A stretch of DNA of 64,000 bases from Acanthococcus lagerstroemiae (taxonomy: Eukaryota > Arthropoda > Insecta > Hemiptera > Eriococcidae), in NCBI GenBank assembly GCA_031841125.1, contig CM063112.1:24020603-24084602 (forward strand). Reading direction: 5' to 3'. Of the stretch, positions 22,985 through 34,200 are shown one piece after another (the first letter of the stretch is position 1; every line of letters begins with the position of its first letter). Position numbers and translations under genes: made by a program. The notes under the pieces were generated by a model. That model had not been told where the DNA came from and searched no databases. It was given only the letters and a program-made list of their open reading frames with translations.

Positions 22985-23512
22985 TAGGTCGGCAACAAGC
23001 CTCTTGCAATCACTTTTTTCGCCTCCTTCAGTAGCGACAAGATTAGCACCACTATGGAAGGACAGAGGATCAACCATAGCCACCAAGCTAAGGCTAATAA
23101 CTATGCTCGTCCTTTCAGTGTTCCTTCATGGCTGCGAAACCTGGACAACCAAGGCAGACGACCATAAAAGAATTGACGCCCTTGAAATGTGGGTATATTG
23201 TAGAATTCTGCGGATCCCTTGGACAGCCAAAAAGACTAACGCGTCGATACTCAGAGCGTTGAATATCCACCAGCGCCTCTCGTCCATTCGCTACAGTCGG
23301 ATCCTCAAATTTTGTGGGACATATAACGAGGAGACCGGGTGAAAACCTGAAGAAAATAGTTGTTCAAGGCAAAGTGGAGGGAAAGCGATCCAGAGGCAGA
23401 TCGCCAAAGAGATGGATCGATCAACTGAAGGCAGTGTCCAACCGTGAACTGCCGCGATTGATCCGAGAGGCAGAGGACAGGCATTCATGGAGGATAATGG
23501 TGGAGTAAGTCG
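22985..23512 (+). pseudogene. RTE/BovB-like LINE ORF2 C-terminal fragment
   Basis: Two frames give the C-terminal end of a non-LTR retrotransposon polyprotein: FLHGCETWTTKADDHKRIDA, LEMWVYCRILRIPWTAKK and TNASILRALN, then after a frameshift near 23320 GHITRRPGENL, GKVEGKRSRGRSPKRWIDQL and AEDRHSWRIMVE. The GCETW, RMLRI-WT, GHI-R, GK-EGKR-RGRP-RW and DR-WR order is the hallmark of the RTE/BovB-type tail after the RT thumb. The reverse transcriptase proper is missing. Confidence 0.8.
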
Positions 23513-24300
23513 CTAGCGGGTCACCTAGCGCTCAGTAATGAGCGAGGAACTACTGATGATGCGTGCTCATTGATCATGATCTTATTTATTGCTGGTGCGA
23601 GCGTCATTTTCAATGTATAGAGCTCAGGAGATGGAATAAAAAAATAATGATAAAATAATTGATTTTTGTAAGCAACAATTTCGATTTTATTACACTTATT
23701 CTTAAGTTATTGCACTGCCATTGTTGTTGTTGAGGAGTAGCGTACTGTGCCCGTTGGAAAAGATTTTAAAAATTGAAGAAAGTTCTTCACTGGATTTGGA
23801 AGAGATGTGTTAATCTACTTGTAGATGTACAAAATAGGTTCTCAGTTTGATAAGTGTACAATTCATTTGAATCAAGCCAAGTAGAAAATGTCCAGAAGTA
23901 AATTCGTCTTACTGGGAGCATATTCTTTTCGCAGTAGCGATGTTTCATATTCGAGTGTAGTGTATAGGATTTTCTTGCCTTCTCATGAATTTTCTAAGCA
24001 ATGCTGTGTGTGAATTATTCATGAATTCTAATCAAATCTGGATCAAGCAAAACATATTCCTTTGAGATATCTATTTTTGTGGTACTCTTATCAGTAAATT
24101 TTCCAAGAAATAATGGAATGTGAATGATGATTCATAAATATGATGAAAAAATTAACACCTAATTTTGGTATTCTGTTTCAGGTTTCGAGTGATGAAGTCT
24201 TAGTGTTGTGGCTCTTTTTTTTTCTCTCCACAGTTAGCGGGTCAGTCGACGGGACATGCAAAAATTCTTAACCTAACTGGAATTTCGATATTTAATAATT
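23513..24300. repeat. LINE 3' flank and inverted copy of the 8.1-kb repeat
   Basis: About 24070-24190 is a diverged inverted copy of about 8030-8160. No ORF of interest. The first 150 bp after the LINE stop may be its 3' untranslated region. Confidence 0.4.
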
Positions 24301-25045
24301 TTTTTGATCACTCGTGTAAATTTCGATATTCCGATAAAGGCCGTAATGAGTACAGAGGATGAGAGTATTATTATGTCTCTCGCAGATAATACTAGTCTTA
24401 CACCTGGTTCATCAATACCTTTGACTGTGTTACATTCTATATTCCAATTACTATACATTAAAATACGTATATTCGGTTTAACTGCAAAGGAGTGGAGGGA
24501 AGGGGGCATGGACAAATGTTCACTTTTTCACTCTTGCCGTCATGTGTTACACGTCATATTCCAATTACTATATTCGAAAATACAGGTCTAACCACAAGGG
24601 AAAGGAGAGAACAGTAGTTGGTGGCACCCTCAGGATAGGGGAGCGGTACGGCATTGACAAATATACGCTTTTTCTTCTGGCCGTCATCTATTACACCATG
24701 ATTTCTGTAGCCTACCTTTAGCCATGTTACACATTTCATACTCCAATTATTACGCACAAAATCCAGTGAATCTGGATCGAGCTGATAAGGAGGAGAGGAG
24801 GGGGAGGGTAGGGGAGCGGTACGGCATTGACAAATATACGCTTTTTCTTCTGGCCGCCATCTATTACACCATGATTTCTGTAGCCTACCTTTAGCCACGT
24901 TACATATTTCATACTCCAATTATTACGCACAAAATCTAGTGAATCTGGATCGAGCTGATAAGGAGGAGAGGAGGGGGAAATCGTCAGCGGTACAAACACA
25001 CCTTTTCACTCTTACCGGCATATGCGATATATTTTTTCACATTCC
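24300..25045. repeat. Satellite, 173-bp unit duplicated in tandem
   Basis: GAGCGGTACGGCATTGACAA begins at 24641 and again at 24814, and the following 173 bp are nearly identical, ending in GGATCGAGCTGATAAGGAGG. Older, more diverged versions of the same text lie on either side (24420-24560, 24975-25030). A related degenerate cluster is at 26486-27060. Confidence 0.75.
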
Positions 25046-25046
25046 A

Positions 25047-26486
25047 ATGGACCTTTTTATGGTGACGTCATGTTGACTCATGAAGAGGACTGTTGCGTAG
25101 CTGCTCCAGTCAGTCGCAGCTAATCGCAGCCAGCAGGTTCCAGCTGTTTTTGTTTACATTCATTTTACATGTAAAACTCCGTATGGAAAAAACAGCTCTT
25201 AGAAAACAAGTCATAAATATGAAAGAGAGCATTTCCTAATGCTGTCGGATGCTTATTTATGATCTAAAAGTATTTGGCTTTGATTTAGATCATAGTTCAA
25301 TAATACCGAATGTTGGGAAGTGTATACTTCTAGCGCTCCTACTGAGCCCTAAACAAACTACTCGTTACTGCCAATTTGTCATAAAGCCAACAAATAGCTA
25401 ACTTGTTATTAAAACGTGCAGTTACGAGGAAGACTGATCAACCAGTCCCCTTAATTTATTGGTTGCGGAAGGATCCTCAACTTGTGTTCTTGTTCAAGAC
25501 AACACCGAATGCTTAGTTTCATCTGTTTTTCCCTTATGGGATTTTACGGGTTTAAAAAATGTAAACAAAACAAGCTGGACCCTGCAGGCTGCGAATTGCT
25601 GCGAATGCTGGAGCAGCTGCGCAACAGCCCTCCTCATAAGTCAACATTAGGCTTGCACACTTTTGGTTTGTTTACATGTATTCTTATCAAACTTATGGTA
25701 AAATGTTATTATCACAAACACGAATAATATGGAGTAGGATTTCCCTTCATCTTATTCCTCCTGAAATTTCCTGTTAAAATAGAAATATTATCGTTATTAT
25801 TGAAAAATGTTGTTCACGATAGGTGGAACTTCTGATGTGCCAGCATACTGGGTCCAAGGACCAAAGGAAATAGGAGAATACTGATATGGCCGAAGATTTT
25901 GGGCATTTCTTTTCAAAACGTAAGGAAAATGTATTGCGATCGTACAACGACGATGAAAAAAGAAATTATTTTGAATAAGACTGCTTTCTCTTCTAAAGTA
26001 CATATTGAAACCTTTCTCAATAAGGTGAAGGGAATGAATCCAGAAAATATCCCGTTGAAACTGAAAGAAGTACCACCATTTAGCAACGTTGCTGGTGAAA
26101 CTTTTCCTTCAACAATTTGTACAATGAATAGTATCTTAATGTAAAGATATTCGTTAAGTCTACTAAACAGTCGTTTAGAAAACAAATTTCAGAAATCTTC
26201 GGCCATGTCAGTATTTCTCTATTCTATTTGATCCTTGGGCTCAGTTTGCTGGCACATCAGTATATCCTTGAGGGAGTTCTACCCATTATGAAACACATTT
26301 TTCAATAATAACGATAATATTTCTATTTTAGCATCAAAACTCACGAAGACATACGATGAAGGGAAATCGTGCTCCATATTATTCGTCTTTGTGATAACAA
26401 CATTTCACCATAAGTTTGATAAGAATACATGTAAACAAACCAGAAGTGTGAAAGCCTAATGACGTCGTCCATGAAAAGGTCTATCA
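25047..26486. mobile_element. Long inverted-repeat element, interrupted
   Basis: The outer ends GGACCTTTTTATGG-GACGTCAT (from 25047) and its complement (ending about 26486) continue inward after the nested insertion as TTAGGCTTGCACACTTTTGG and CATATTATTCG blocks. They give arms of about 300 bp (left arm resumes at 25648, right arm about 26170-26486). The core (25940-26170) has small ORFs on both strands without recognisable motifs. Class unknown. Confidence 0.7.
25069..25647. mobile_element. Inverted-repeat element nested in the left arm of 25047-26486
   Basis: TGTTGACTCATGAAGAGGAC at 25069 is mirrored at 25647, with about 90 bp of similar inverted repeat (GCAGCTGCTCCAG, CGCAG repeats, TTTGTTTACAT). 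The right arm of the host element preserves the uninterrupted text GACGTCATTAGGC, which places this insertion exactly after GACGTCA. No obvious target duplication remains. Confidence 0.7.
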
Positions 26487-27060
26487 TTATAGACGAAGTC
26501 GAGGGAACGTGGATCGAGTTGATAAGAGGAACGGGGGAAGAGTGTTATAAGGGGTCTGTCAATTATACACGGAAATACGAGTCTACACGCTTCGACCGCG
26601 GTGCATGAAAATCTGGACAGACTCGATAAGCGGGATGAGGAAGAAAACACTGTATTATGGTTTCCGCGGAGGCTGGGACATAAGACCTCTTTCTAACGTA
26701 CCCATTTATCTAGATACTGACATTATTACGCGAGTATATTACGATCATTATAGACGAAAATACAGGTTTCAATCACGAACATGAGAATCTGGATCAAAGT
26801 GGAAGATGAGGGTCATTCTAGATTGTAGTTTCCCTGGAGGTTGGGTTATGGACTTCTTTCCAACGTATCGATTTGTATATGGACACCATCATGCGGTAAG
26901 CATACGAGATTACCAATCGATTTCAATCATGAACCTGGAAATCTGGACCGAGGGAGAAGATGAGGAACACTCTAGAATGTGATTTCCCCGGAGGCTGGGG
27001 AGGTGGAGCCCTTTCTAACGTGCCTATTCATCTACACTGATATCGTTACGCGGTAAGTAC
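26487..27060. repeat. Degenerate satellite related to the 24.6-kb array
   Basis: CTTTCTAACGTACCCATTTA-like blocks recur near 26690, 26855 and 27012, with GGATCGAG/GGACCGAG-GAAGATGAGG and TTTCCCCGGAGGCTGGG text between. The period is about 155-165 bp. The shared GGATCGAGNTGATAAG-GGA words link it to 24300-25045. Confidence 0.6.
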
Positions 27061-28220
27061 ACGACACAAGCAGTAACCTACACTTCGAGAGAGACGGAAT
27101 TTTCATCGAATACACTTTGCAAATCACATACCTAGGGTTTGCAGGGGAATCGCCACTTTCAGCATCGACTGTGACATCACTCCATAAGAAAGTACATGGG
27201 AGAGCTGCGCTCAAATGAACATTTTTTAGCTACTTATACTGAAACATCGAACGGGACCAGCCTATTCTGATTATGATAGTCGAATGATCAGAGGATCACA
27301 CCAAGCGACGATTACTGTGATGACGTGCTCGGCTATAGGCATCCGTGTCGGCTTTCTTGGTGTCGCTTTCGCTTCGTCGTGTCAGTTGGTGAAGCTTGAC
27401 ATACGCATTTTTCATTGAGGATCAACCAACCAACATATCCAAGTCAGTAGTTTTAGAACGAGTCTTCCGGAAGAGTTTTGAAGAAGTTTTGATTCTTATA
27501 AAAATTTAGAAAAGACTTCCAAAAGTTCTAAACGCGGTCAACAAAATGTCTTTGTAAGTCCAAAGAAATTCTCGAGGATCGTAAGTCTCAAACGAATCTG
27601 AAAACTCGTTTTTACAAACGTCTCAATCAAGCCTGGGATAGTTTCGAAGGAGTCCGGAAGATTGTTGAAGGGCGTTTAATATGTCTTGAATTCGAATGTA
27701 GCAACAACGTGGCACAAGTGTCAATATAATTGCATAATTGAAACGCCGTAAATATTCCACGACAAACCGAATTACGTCGAAATGTTAATTAAATTGCATA
27801 CGCAAAACGCCGTAAATCCGTCATGACGCTGTTTGTGTTCTTTGAAATGTTAATGGAGACATTGGAGCCATGGAACGTGATCAAGGATTTTTATCGGAAC
27901 CTAGAGTGGTTCTTCATCCAGTGTAACTGTGGTCGAGTTCGGCTACTTCCTTTTTCAATATCAAGAGTTCAGTTTCTTTCAAGACAGGGTGTTGGGAGTA
28001 CACGATCTGATTGCACATCGGTTTTCAAAGATCGAGTGAGGACTCGGGAGCGAATCCGAGCTCGGCGTTTGACATTCACCCGAATCCAAAATGTAGTTGA
28101 CAGACAAAAGGTAACTAGGAAGTTTCATAAACTTATTATTGCAATGACAAATTACAAGTATGAATAGTCGGCCATTCTCGGTATCCGTCGGGTCGGTCGG
28201 TAAAACATGATGTACATTTT
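27061..28220. other. Unassigned DNA with duplicated AACGCCGTAAAT blocks
   Basis: A short inverted-type AGACTT satellite patch lies at 27440-27690. ATAATTGAAACGCCGTAAAT and CATACGCAAAACGCCGTAAA near 27740-27820 are a local duplication. A 114-aa ORF at 27823-28167 has no recognisable domain. Confidence 0.35.
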
Positions 28221-28299
28221 ACATTACAGGCCAGTGGTAAGACATATCCATGTCAACACAAAAATTACTATATATTCTCCAAGAAACCTATCATATCAG

Positions 28300-28600
28300 A
28301 GTAGTGGATCAGCGATGGAAGTGTAGAACAAAAGCCTAGCTTCAGATACCTCGGGACAATACTCGGATAATATTACGACAGTAAGAACGAAATCCGCAGC
28401 AAAACGGAGCTAGCAAGAAATGTCTTCTTAGACATGAGAAACCTTCTCACAAGCTCGGCTAGGAATGAGGTCATGGAAAAACGAATACGAGTGCTGGAAC
28501 TATACAAACGAAGTACCACACGTGGAAGGTACAACACAGAATGGGAAAAGATACTTGACTAGAATACTAACAGCTATTTGGATAGCCATCCACCAAACTG
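28300..28600 (+). pseudogene. Non-LTR reverse transcriptase thumb fragment
   Basis: One frame reads VEQKPSFRYLGTILG, a stop, then SKNEIRSKTELARNVFLDMR, NLLTSSARNEVMEKRIRVLE. FRYLG-IL followed by an EIRSR-ARNAF-MRNLL-S pattern is the stretch just after the RT palm in RTE/Jockey-like LINEs. At least one in-frame stop is present and neither the YADD palm nor the 5' part is here. Confidence 0.6.
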
Positions 28601-29754
28601 AAGAACGACGTCGCAAGACGAAACGAACTCACCCTATTATCGCGTTTTGTTTGTCGACGACGATTTAATGGTGAATTCTATCAGAATATTTAAGACAGCG
28701 TGTACATCGTTTCTGAGAAATGATTCAATTCAAAAAGAAGAATGATTATTTGTTACAGAACCACATTTAGGTCCCGGTGATTAAATCCTGAAGATAGCAA
28801 CTACCGTGAAACGTTAACAGTATACCTTTAGATGGCCCAAATTCAAGCATGTCAGGACCGAATGCACACGGAACGATGGATGTCTGTGAAACAAATTGGA
28901 TTATCGAAAACACGACCGACTCCAATCAATATGTTTCAAAAATACCCCTCGGTTTCCGGAAGTCGCGGAGACACAGGCGAAACTTGACTTCAGTATGGGG
29001 GAGGGGGTAGAGAAGGAAGATTTGCCGACAAATATTTTTTGAGAACTAAAAACTTCGCCAACGAAACATTTAAATAAAAAATCTGAAAATTTGCCGATTT
29101 TCCAATCAAAATATGTATTTTCTAATTTAAAAAAAAATAAAAAAAAACAAAATAAAAAAAGCAGAAGCAAAATATGTGGGCCCGAGGACTAATTTCTGGG
29201 AACGTCCTTGTGCCCTCAAAAAAAGTCTGCCTTTTTTCTACCCTTTATTTTTCTTCCTTCCTTCGTTCTTCTTTTTACCTTATTCTTGAAGCGCCTTTTT
29301 TACAGTGAGCCGCTTGAGACATTCTCCTTCCTCGGCCCATGGGCAAACATACACCATCCAAGAGGTTTCTTGGATTCATTTAATACTAGGATAGTAAGAC
29401 TCTCTTGACCCATCAAGACCTCCTCCTCCTACTTATGTAAGACTTTTAGGACTCTTTCAGGCTTCTCTGAGACTTCAAGTATCTTCCGACTGTGTTCAAC
29501 ATTTTCAGGCATCATTAAAATATTTTACCTTAGAAAATGAAAAACTCAAATAAACAGTTTCAAAATTTGCCGACTGTCAAATTATTGGGTCCCCCCCCCC
29601 CCAATAGTTTCGTCCCTGCAAATGCAGATTGGAAGCTTATTCCCCAAGCACTCACATATGCACACATAAGCATATCCTAGTCTGGGAGGGTAGGCTGAAG
29701 GATAGTATGAATACATAAGAGGAACACACAACTCCCTTTACACATTGGTTGTTA

Positions 29755-30404
29755 TTTATTCTTGGCGATCTTTTTACTTTCTGAATTTCCTCTGATTCGT
29801 TTCCTAAATTGGTTCCAATGAAATCAATTTAATAAAAGAAAAAAAATTAAAGTAAGTAAATAAATAAATAAAAACTACGAAGCTTCAGGTTGATTGGATT
29901 TAGGAGAATCCGTGCCATTTATTCTTGGCGATCTTTTTACTTTCTGAATTTCCTCTGATTCGTTTCCTAAATTGGTTCCAATGAAATCAATTTAATAAAA
30001 GAAAAAAAATTAAAGTAAGTAAATAAATAAATAAAAACTACGAAGCTTCAGGTTGATTGGATTTAGGAGAATCCGTGCCATTTATTCTTGGCGATCTTTT
30101 TACTTTCTGAATTTCCTCTGATTCGTTTCCTAAATTGGTTCCAATGAAATCAATTTAATAAAAGAAAAAAAATTAAAGTAAGTAAATAAATAAATAAAAA
30201 CTACGAAGCTTCAGGTTGATTGGATTTAGGAGAATCCGTGCCATTTATTCTTGGCGATCTTTTTACTTTCTGAATTTCCTCTAATTCGTTTCCTAAATTG
30301 GTTCCAAGGAAATCAATTTAAAAAAAACAATTTTTCAAGTAAGTAAATAAATAAATAAAAATTACGAAGCTTCAGGTTGACTGGATTTAGGAGAATCCGT
30401 GCCA
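29755..30404. repeat. Four tandem copies of a 163-bp unit
   Basis: CTTGGCGATCTTTTTACTTT starts at 29761, 29924, 30087 and 30250, an exact spacing of 163 bp. The first three units are essentially identical and the fourth is diverged (CTAATTCG, AAAAAAAACAATTTTTC). The 58-kb copy of the host element has only one such unit, so amplification took place in this copy. Confidence 0.9.
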
Positions 30405-31139
30405 CAAGCTCCCTTTCGTTCCTATGGGAAAAACACATGAAGTTTTGACTTTTGTTCCAGACTAAATTTCCCTTCTATATTCGACAGGACCAAAGCACGT
30501 AAATTAAATAATAGAACATTTGCTATCGGATTCAGCTTGTGACATTGGAAAATAAGTCTTTTGCTTTCAACCTTTAGACAGCCCCGTACCTATGGGAGGC
30601 AAAGCTCGCGCTGAGCCCCCTCTAAATGTAGCTTGAGGCCTCCTAGGCAGAGATACCCCCATTAAAAAAAATCATCATTACGTCAGGCCCCTAGCCAGAG
30701 TGGTGCTAAGGGGTACTAAGGTACTGAGCACCCATAACACTCGCCGGAGCATCCCCTGGCAAAATTTCGTGAATAAAAATAACGAATTCCTTCTATGTTT
30801 CTCGCTACTTCTGTTCAAAACTTTTCATTCCACTACACTTTAATGTTTATAAACTTGTCAACATTGATTTTGCTTTGAAAGAGAAGAATCGTATGTTTGT
30901 CATTCTTTATACGTGACGTATCACAAGACGGGCCCGGGTGTCCATCCAGCAATTTCAGACACACAGGCCTTTTTCTTGTGTCACATTACAATATTCACAA
31001 ACCCAGTGGTAGGCTCGCGATCCAGTTCCCCTTGAATATCGATGGCGAAATGCCTGAATGGCTGTTTGAGAACTGATAACTTGATAAGTCCACAGAAACA
31101 GAGTTTTTTTACTTCCAAAAGTTCGAAAATTTGATCGTT

Positions 31140-32155
31140 TTAAGTGTTAATTAACAGGGGAGTCCGGCAAGGAGATCCGCTGTCTCCCAATTTATTCAAC
31201 TGTGTGCTTGAGGAAGCGTTGCGTACGTTGGAATGGGAGGGAAGAGGGGTCAAAATTGAGGGCGACTTTTTAAATAACCTACGCTTTGCGGATGATGTAC
31301 TGCTTTCAAACAATTTACCGGAACTATTAAGGAATGCGGAGGAGTTCCTAGAGGCGCGTGAGATAGCAGGATTATCCGTAAATGCACAAAAAACAAAACT
31401 ACTTTCGAACGCCGAGGAAGTAGAGGTACAAATTAATAATGAAATAATAAGAGTGGGTGAAAGAGGTTGACTACCCAGGCAAAAAAATTTCTTTCCAAAG
31501 TGCTAGAGAAAAAGAAATATCAAATCGAATTCAAAGTGGATGGAGGAAATTTTGGCCAACGCGGCAGATTTTCAAAGGCCGTTTGCCAATAACGACTAAG
31601 GCGGCGGTCTGGCGCAGCTTTGTACAGCCAGTATTAACTTACGGGGCTCAAAACAAATTATACGCCCTTTCAGGTTACTCAAAGAGCAATGGAAAGGAGC
31701 ATGCTGGGAGTGAGGCTAAGAGATAAAGTGGAAACCAAAGAGATCAGGGCCAAAACACGCCTAGAAGATCCTGTCCTTGTTATCAAGAAAAATAAATGGA
31801 GATACGGGGGCCACATTTCAAGATTGGGGGTAAGAAGGTGGGAAAAAAGGGTGGAAGGGTGGACCCCGTATGACTACACAAGGAATATAGGTGGACCGCT
31901 GACCCGTTGGCGAGATGAATTCCGCAAGGAGCTGGGTCCCACGTGGAGAAGACGTACCCTGGACAGAAGGAGCTGGAAGGATAAAGTGAGGGAACTGAGG
32001 GAGGCTCATACCCAATAATGGGTGGGTAGAGAAGGCTGAGGGCAGGGAGGGGCCGCTTCCCCGTCTTACCCTTGCCACAGTAAGAGCAAAGAGAAGTGTG
32101 GAATAGAATGGAATACCCAACAAGAGCTGTAAATAAAATAAATAAAAGTGTTAAT
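31140..32155 (+). pseudogene. RTE-clade LINE, 3' half of ORF2
   Basis: It starts inside the reverse transcriptase: NRGVRQGDPLSPNLFNCVLE, then LRTLEWEGRGVKI, LNNLRFADDVLLSN with the catalytic FADD near 31285, and GLSVNAQKTKLLSN. A frameshift at about 31460 leads to VDYPGKKISFQS, ISNRIQSGWRKFW and AAVWRSFVQPVLTYGAQ. A second near 31690 leads to MERSMLGVRLRDKVETKEIR, KWRYGGHISRLGVRRWEKRV, GGPLTRWRDEF and DRRSWKDKVRE. RGVRQGDPLSP plus the MERSMLG-KW-GH-RW-DR-W tail is characteristic of RTE. An A-rich AAATAAAATAAATAAAAG tail ends it near 32150, so this is a 5'-truncated insertion. Confidence 0.88.
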
Positions 32156-32251
32156 TTCTTTTCACGCGATCTATTCAATTTTTTTTTCAATGGGTTGTCG
32201 GTAAGTTGAATCATCAGGTTTGATAATGAAGTTTTAGACCAAATTCAATCA

Positions 32252-32611
32252 GCGGCGTAGCCAAGATTTTCGGGGGGAGGGGGGGGGAGTAAGATTTTCA
32301 AGGGAGACAAAGTCAAAAACTTCAGTATATTTTGAAAATCGCCGATATCGGAGGACTCTTGTATGAAACGAAGGTAAAATTACTACTCGAGCGAAAATGT
32401 TTCGAAAAAACGTGTTTTAAAGCGAAAAATTGCTTATTTCTGCATATTTTACATTCAATTTCAGGTGCCCTTGGGGCATTCGCACACTTTGCCCTGACTA
32501 TACCACTGCCTCGTAGAACTCTTCACATTATATACTATACGTATCCTCAAGCCCCGCACCATGTGAACAGGCGGCACCACCACCTACCGCAGATGGCTGG
32601 CTACGGGCCTG
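32252..32611. mobile_element. hAT-type end pair within 30579-32611
   Basis: CAGCGGCGTAGCCAAGATTT at 32252 and the shared right end GGCTGGCTACGGGCCTG at 32611 also form a CAGNGGCGTAGCCA inverted repeat. This may be a separate short MITE at the right edge of the larger element. The two readings cannot be separated by eye. Confidence 0.45.
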
Positions 32612-33106
32612 CTTTTAGATTTTAATAAAATGTTCAACTTTCCTAAATTTTAGGCTCTAGGTCAAACAGAGAATCTAGTAAGAACTGAATAGTCATCGAA
32701 ATTTGAAATTCAACGTTTGCTACCGACTTTCAGGATTTCGAAATGTCTTCCACATCTCAGCTGTGTTTCAACCTTTCAGATGACGTTTGATATTCAGCTT
32801 GAAATCTTTGGCGTTTGACTAACTAGTCTCTGACAGGAGTCCCGGGTACTCCATTCTCGGAAACGAAATTTGGACTTTCAGTTTGGGGAGGAAACTAAGA
32901 ATTCGCCGACAAAATCTTTTAAAAGTTGAAAATTTGCTGATTTTTTAATCGAAATATTTGTATTTGAAAAACAAAAACAAAATAAAAAATAATAAACAAA
33001 CATTCATAAAAAATGAAAAATTCAAATGAACTGTTTCAAAATTTGCCGACTGCCAAATTAGTTGGAGGGGTGTTTTAACCCCCACACCCCTATAGTTTCG
33101 CCACTG

Positions 33107-34200
33107 CGCAGAGACCACAAAAAGATCAAAAATTTCATGTTTACTCATATAAGGCCTGCGTTAATGAGTTTCATTATATAGCCTCATCTTTGACCCCTCT
33201 TCCACGCTGATATAGTTCCGGACACCGTCGTCTCAAAAAAGAGAATGTGCCGCCTGCAGTTTGGACATTATGCCGAATCGTCAAATTGTACACAGACCGA
33301 AACGGTGAAGTTCGAGTTGTTGATGTCAAGACCGCTAACTCTACATTTCGCCGATCAGTCCGGTCGTTCCTTCCACTTCTCTGTGGAGAATGTCAAGACA
33401 TCAAGCGCCTTATCGCTTTTTCACTCCTATCGGGCATTTGTATGCATACATTTTCTGGTCCTTCGGGCCGGATTCGAACCAGCGACCTACGCTAGCAGAT
33501 TAGAAAACCTGGTTCGCAAAAAGAGCAAGAGTAGTTGGAGTTGGTTCAGCAAATGAGCAAGGAGTTGACATCCCTATTCACACTTAAGCGATACGACCAA
33601 CGGTTAAGAAGTTATTGAGGGAAAACTGAGGAAGGGCCCGGGGGAGGGCTCGATACCGGGTCCGGGGTTGACAATATTTCTTAAAATATTCCTCAAGATC
33701 TTAACCACAAATGTGTCGAGCGTCATTTTAGCATTAAGAAAATGCAGGATACCTTCTATATTATGCAACCAGCATCTCGACTACAGAAACACGAACATCA
33801 ACGCAGGACACTCGTCACATACGAAAAAACACAGCCGCGTGGTAGCTCGACTCCAGTCCTATGGGAATTGAGAAGCCGTACACCATCGACAAATTGCATC
33901 GCTGAGAGTTCTCGACGATGTAATTTCATTTCTTATAAAATGCGCCTCGTCGTCTCCCACCTCCGGCGAGGAAAAATTGTTTCTAATTCATCAGCGACAA
34001 ATCCCAACGGTAATTCTTTTTATCGAAGGTACAAAATGCTCGAACGTCGGTCGTCTAATGTCGTCCATTCGACCAGAACGATTACCCGAAATTTGTAGCT
34101 ACTACAGGGTGGCCACGTCTCAACAATATTGTCTCTGTACATTCCAGTATCATGTTACCCAGTCAAAATAAAGAAGGCTTTTTGGAAACTGATTCAGTGA
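33107..34200. other. Mostly unique DNA with a tRNA-like fragment
   Basis: Apart from the tRNA-like piece at 33456-33502 and a CAGGGTGGCCACGTC word at 34106 that looks like a transposon end, nothing is recognised. Overlapping ORFs at 33245-33556 come from reading the tRNA-like sequence in antisense. Confidence 0.35.
33456..33502 (-). other. tRNA-like 3' half (tRNA- or SINE-derived remnant)
   Basis: On the minus strand AGGTCGCTGGTTCGAATCCG then GCCCGAAGGACCA forms a T-arm with B box (GGTTCGAATCC) and a 3' acceptor strand ending ACCA. It resembles the 3' half of a tRNA-Tyr-like gene. The matching D arm and 5' acceptor strand are not found upstream, so it is not a functional tRNA. Confidence 0.55.

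Larger units (their letters stand above)
30579..32611. mobile_element. hAT-like element nested in copy B
   Basis: The ends CAGCCCCGTACC (30579) and complement CAGGCCCGTAGCCAGCC (ending 32611) are flanked by CCTTTAGA (30571-30578) and CTTTTAGA (32612-32619), an 8-bp duplication with one mismatch. Removing the insert reconnects the copy-B text in the order found at 59.05 kb. CAG-type ends with 8-bp duplication fit hAT. It carries an RTE LINE fragment and a third TIR-like end, CAGCGGCGTAGCCAAG at 32252. Confidence 0.8.
28974..33106. mobile_element. Non-autonomous hAT-like element (copy B), interrupted
   Basis: This is a second copy of the 20046-22647 family. The left end is CAGGCGAAACTTGACTTCAG at 28974; the right end, complement CAGTGGCGAAACTATAGGGG, is at 33106. 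Flanks CGGAGACA and CGCAGAGA agree at 6 of 8. A MITE-like block ending TTTCGTCCCTG (29617) is followed by CAAATGCAGATTGG, the 163-bp tandem repeats and AGAACATTTGCTATCGGATT. The copy is then cut at 30578 by another hAT-like element, and resumes at 32612 with AATAAAATGTTCAACTTTCC and CTCTAGGTCAAACAGAGAAT. The order matches 58193-60455. Confidence 0.75.

Noticed and set aside
27823..28167. 114-aa ORF on the plus strand
   Set aside because: No domain, no splice signals and no repetitive-element motif; composition is not convincingly coding.
33245..33556. Overlapping 82- and 103-aa ORFs
   Set aside because: They are antisense readings of a tRNA-like sequence (GRIRTSDLR/AGFEPATYA), not genes.
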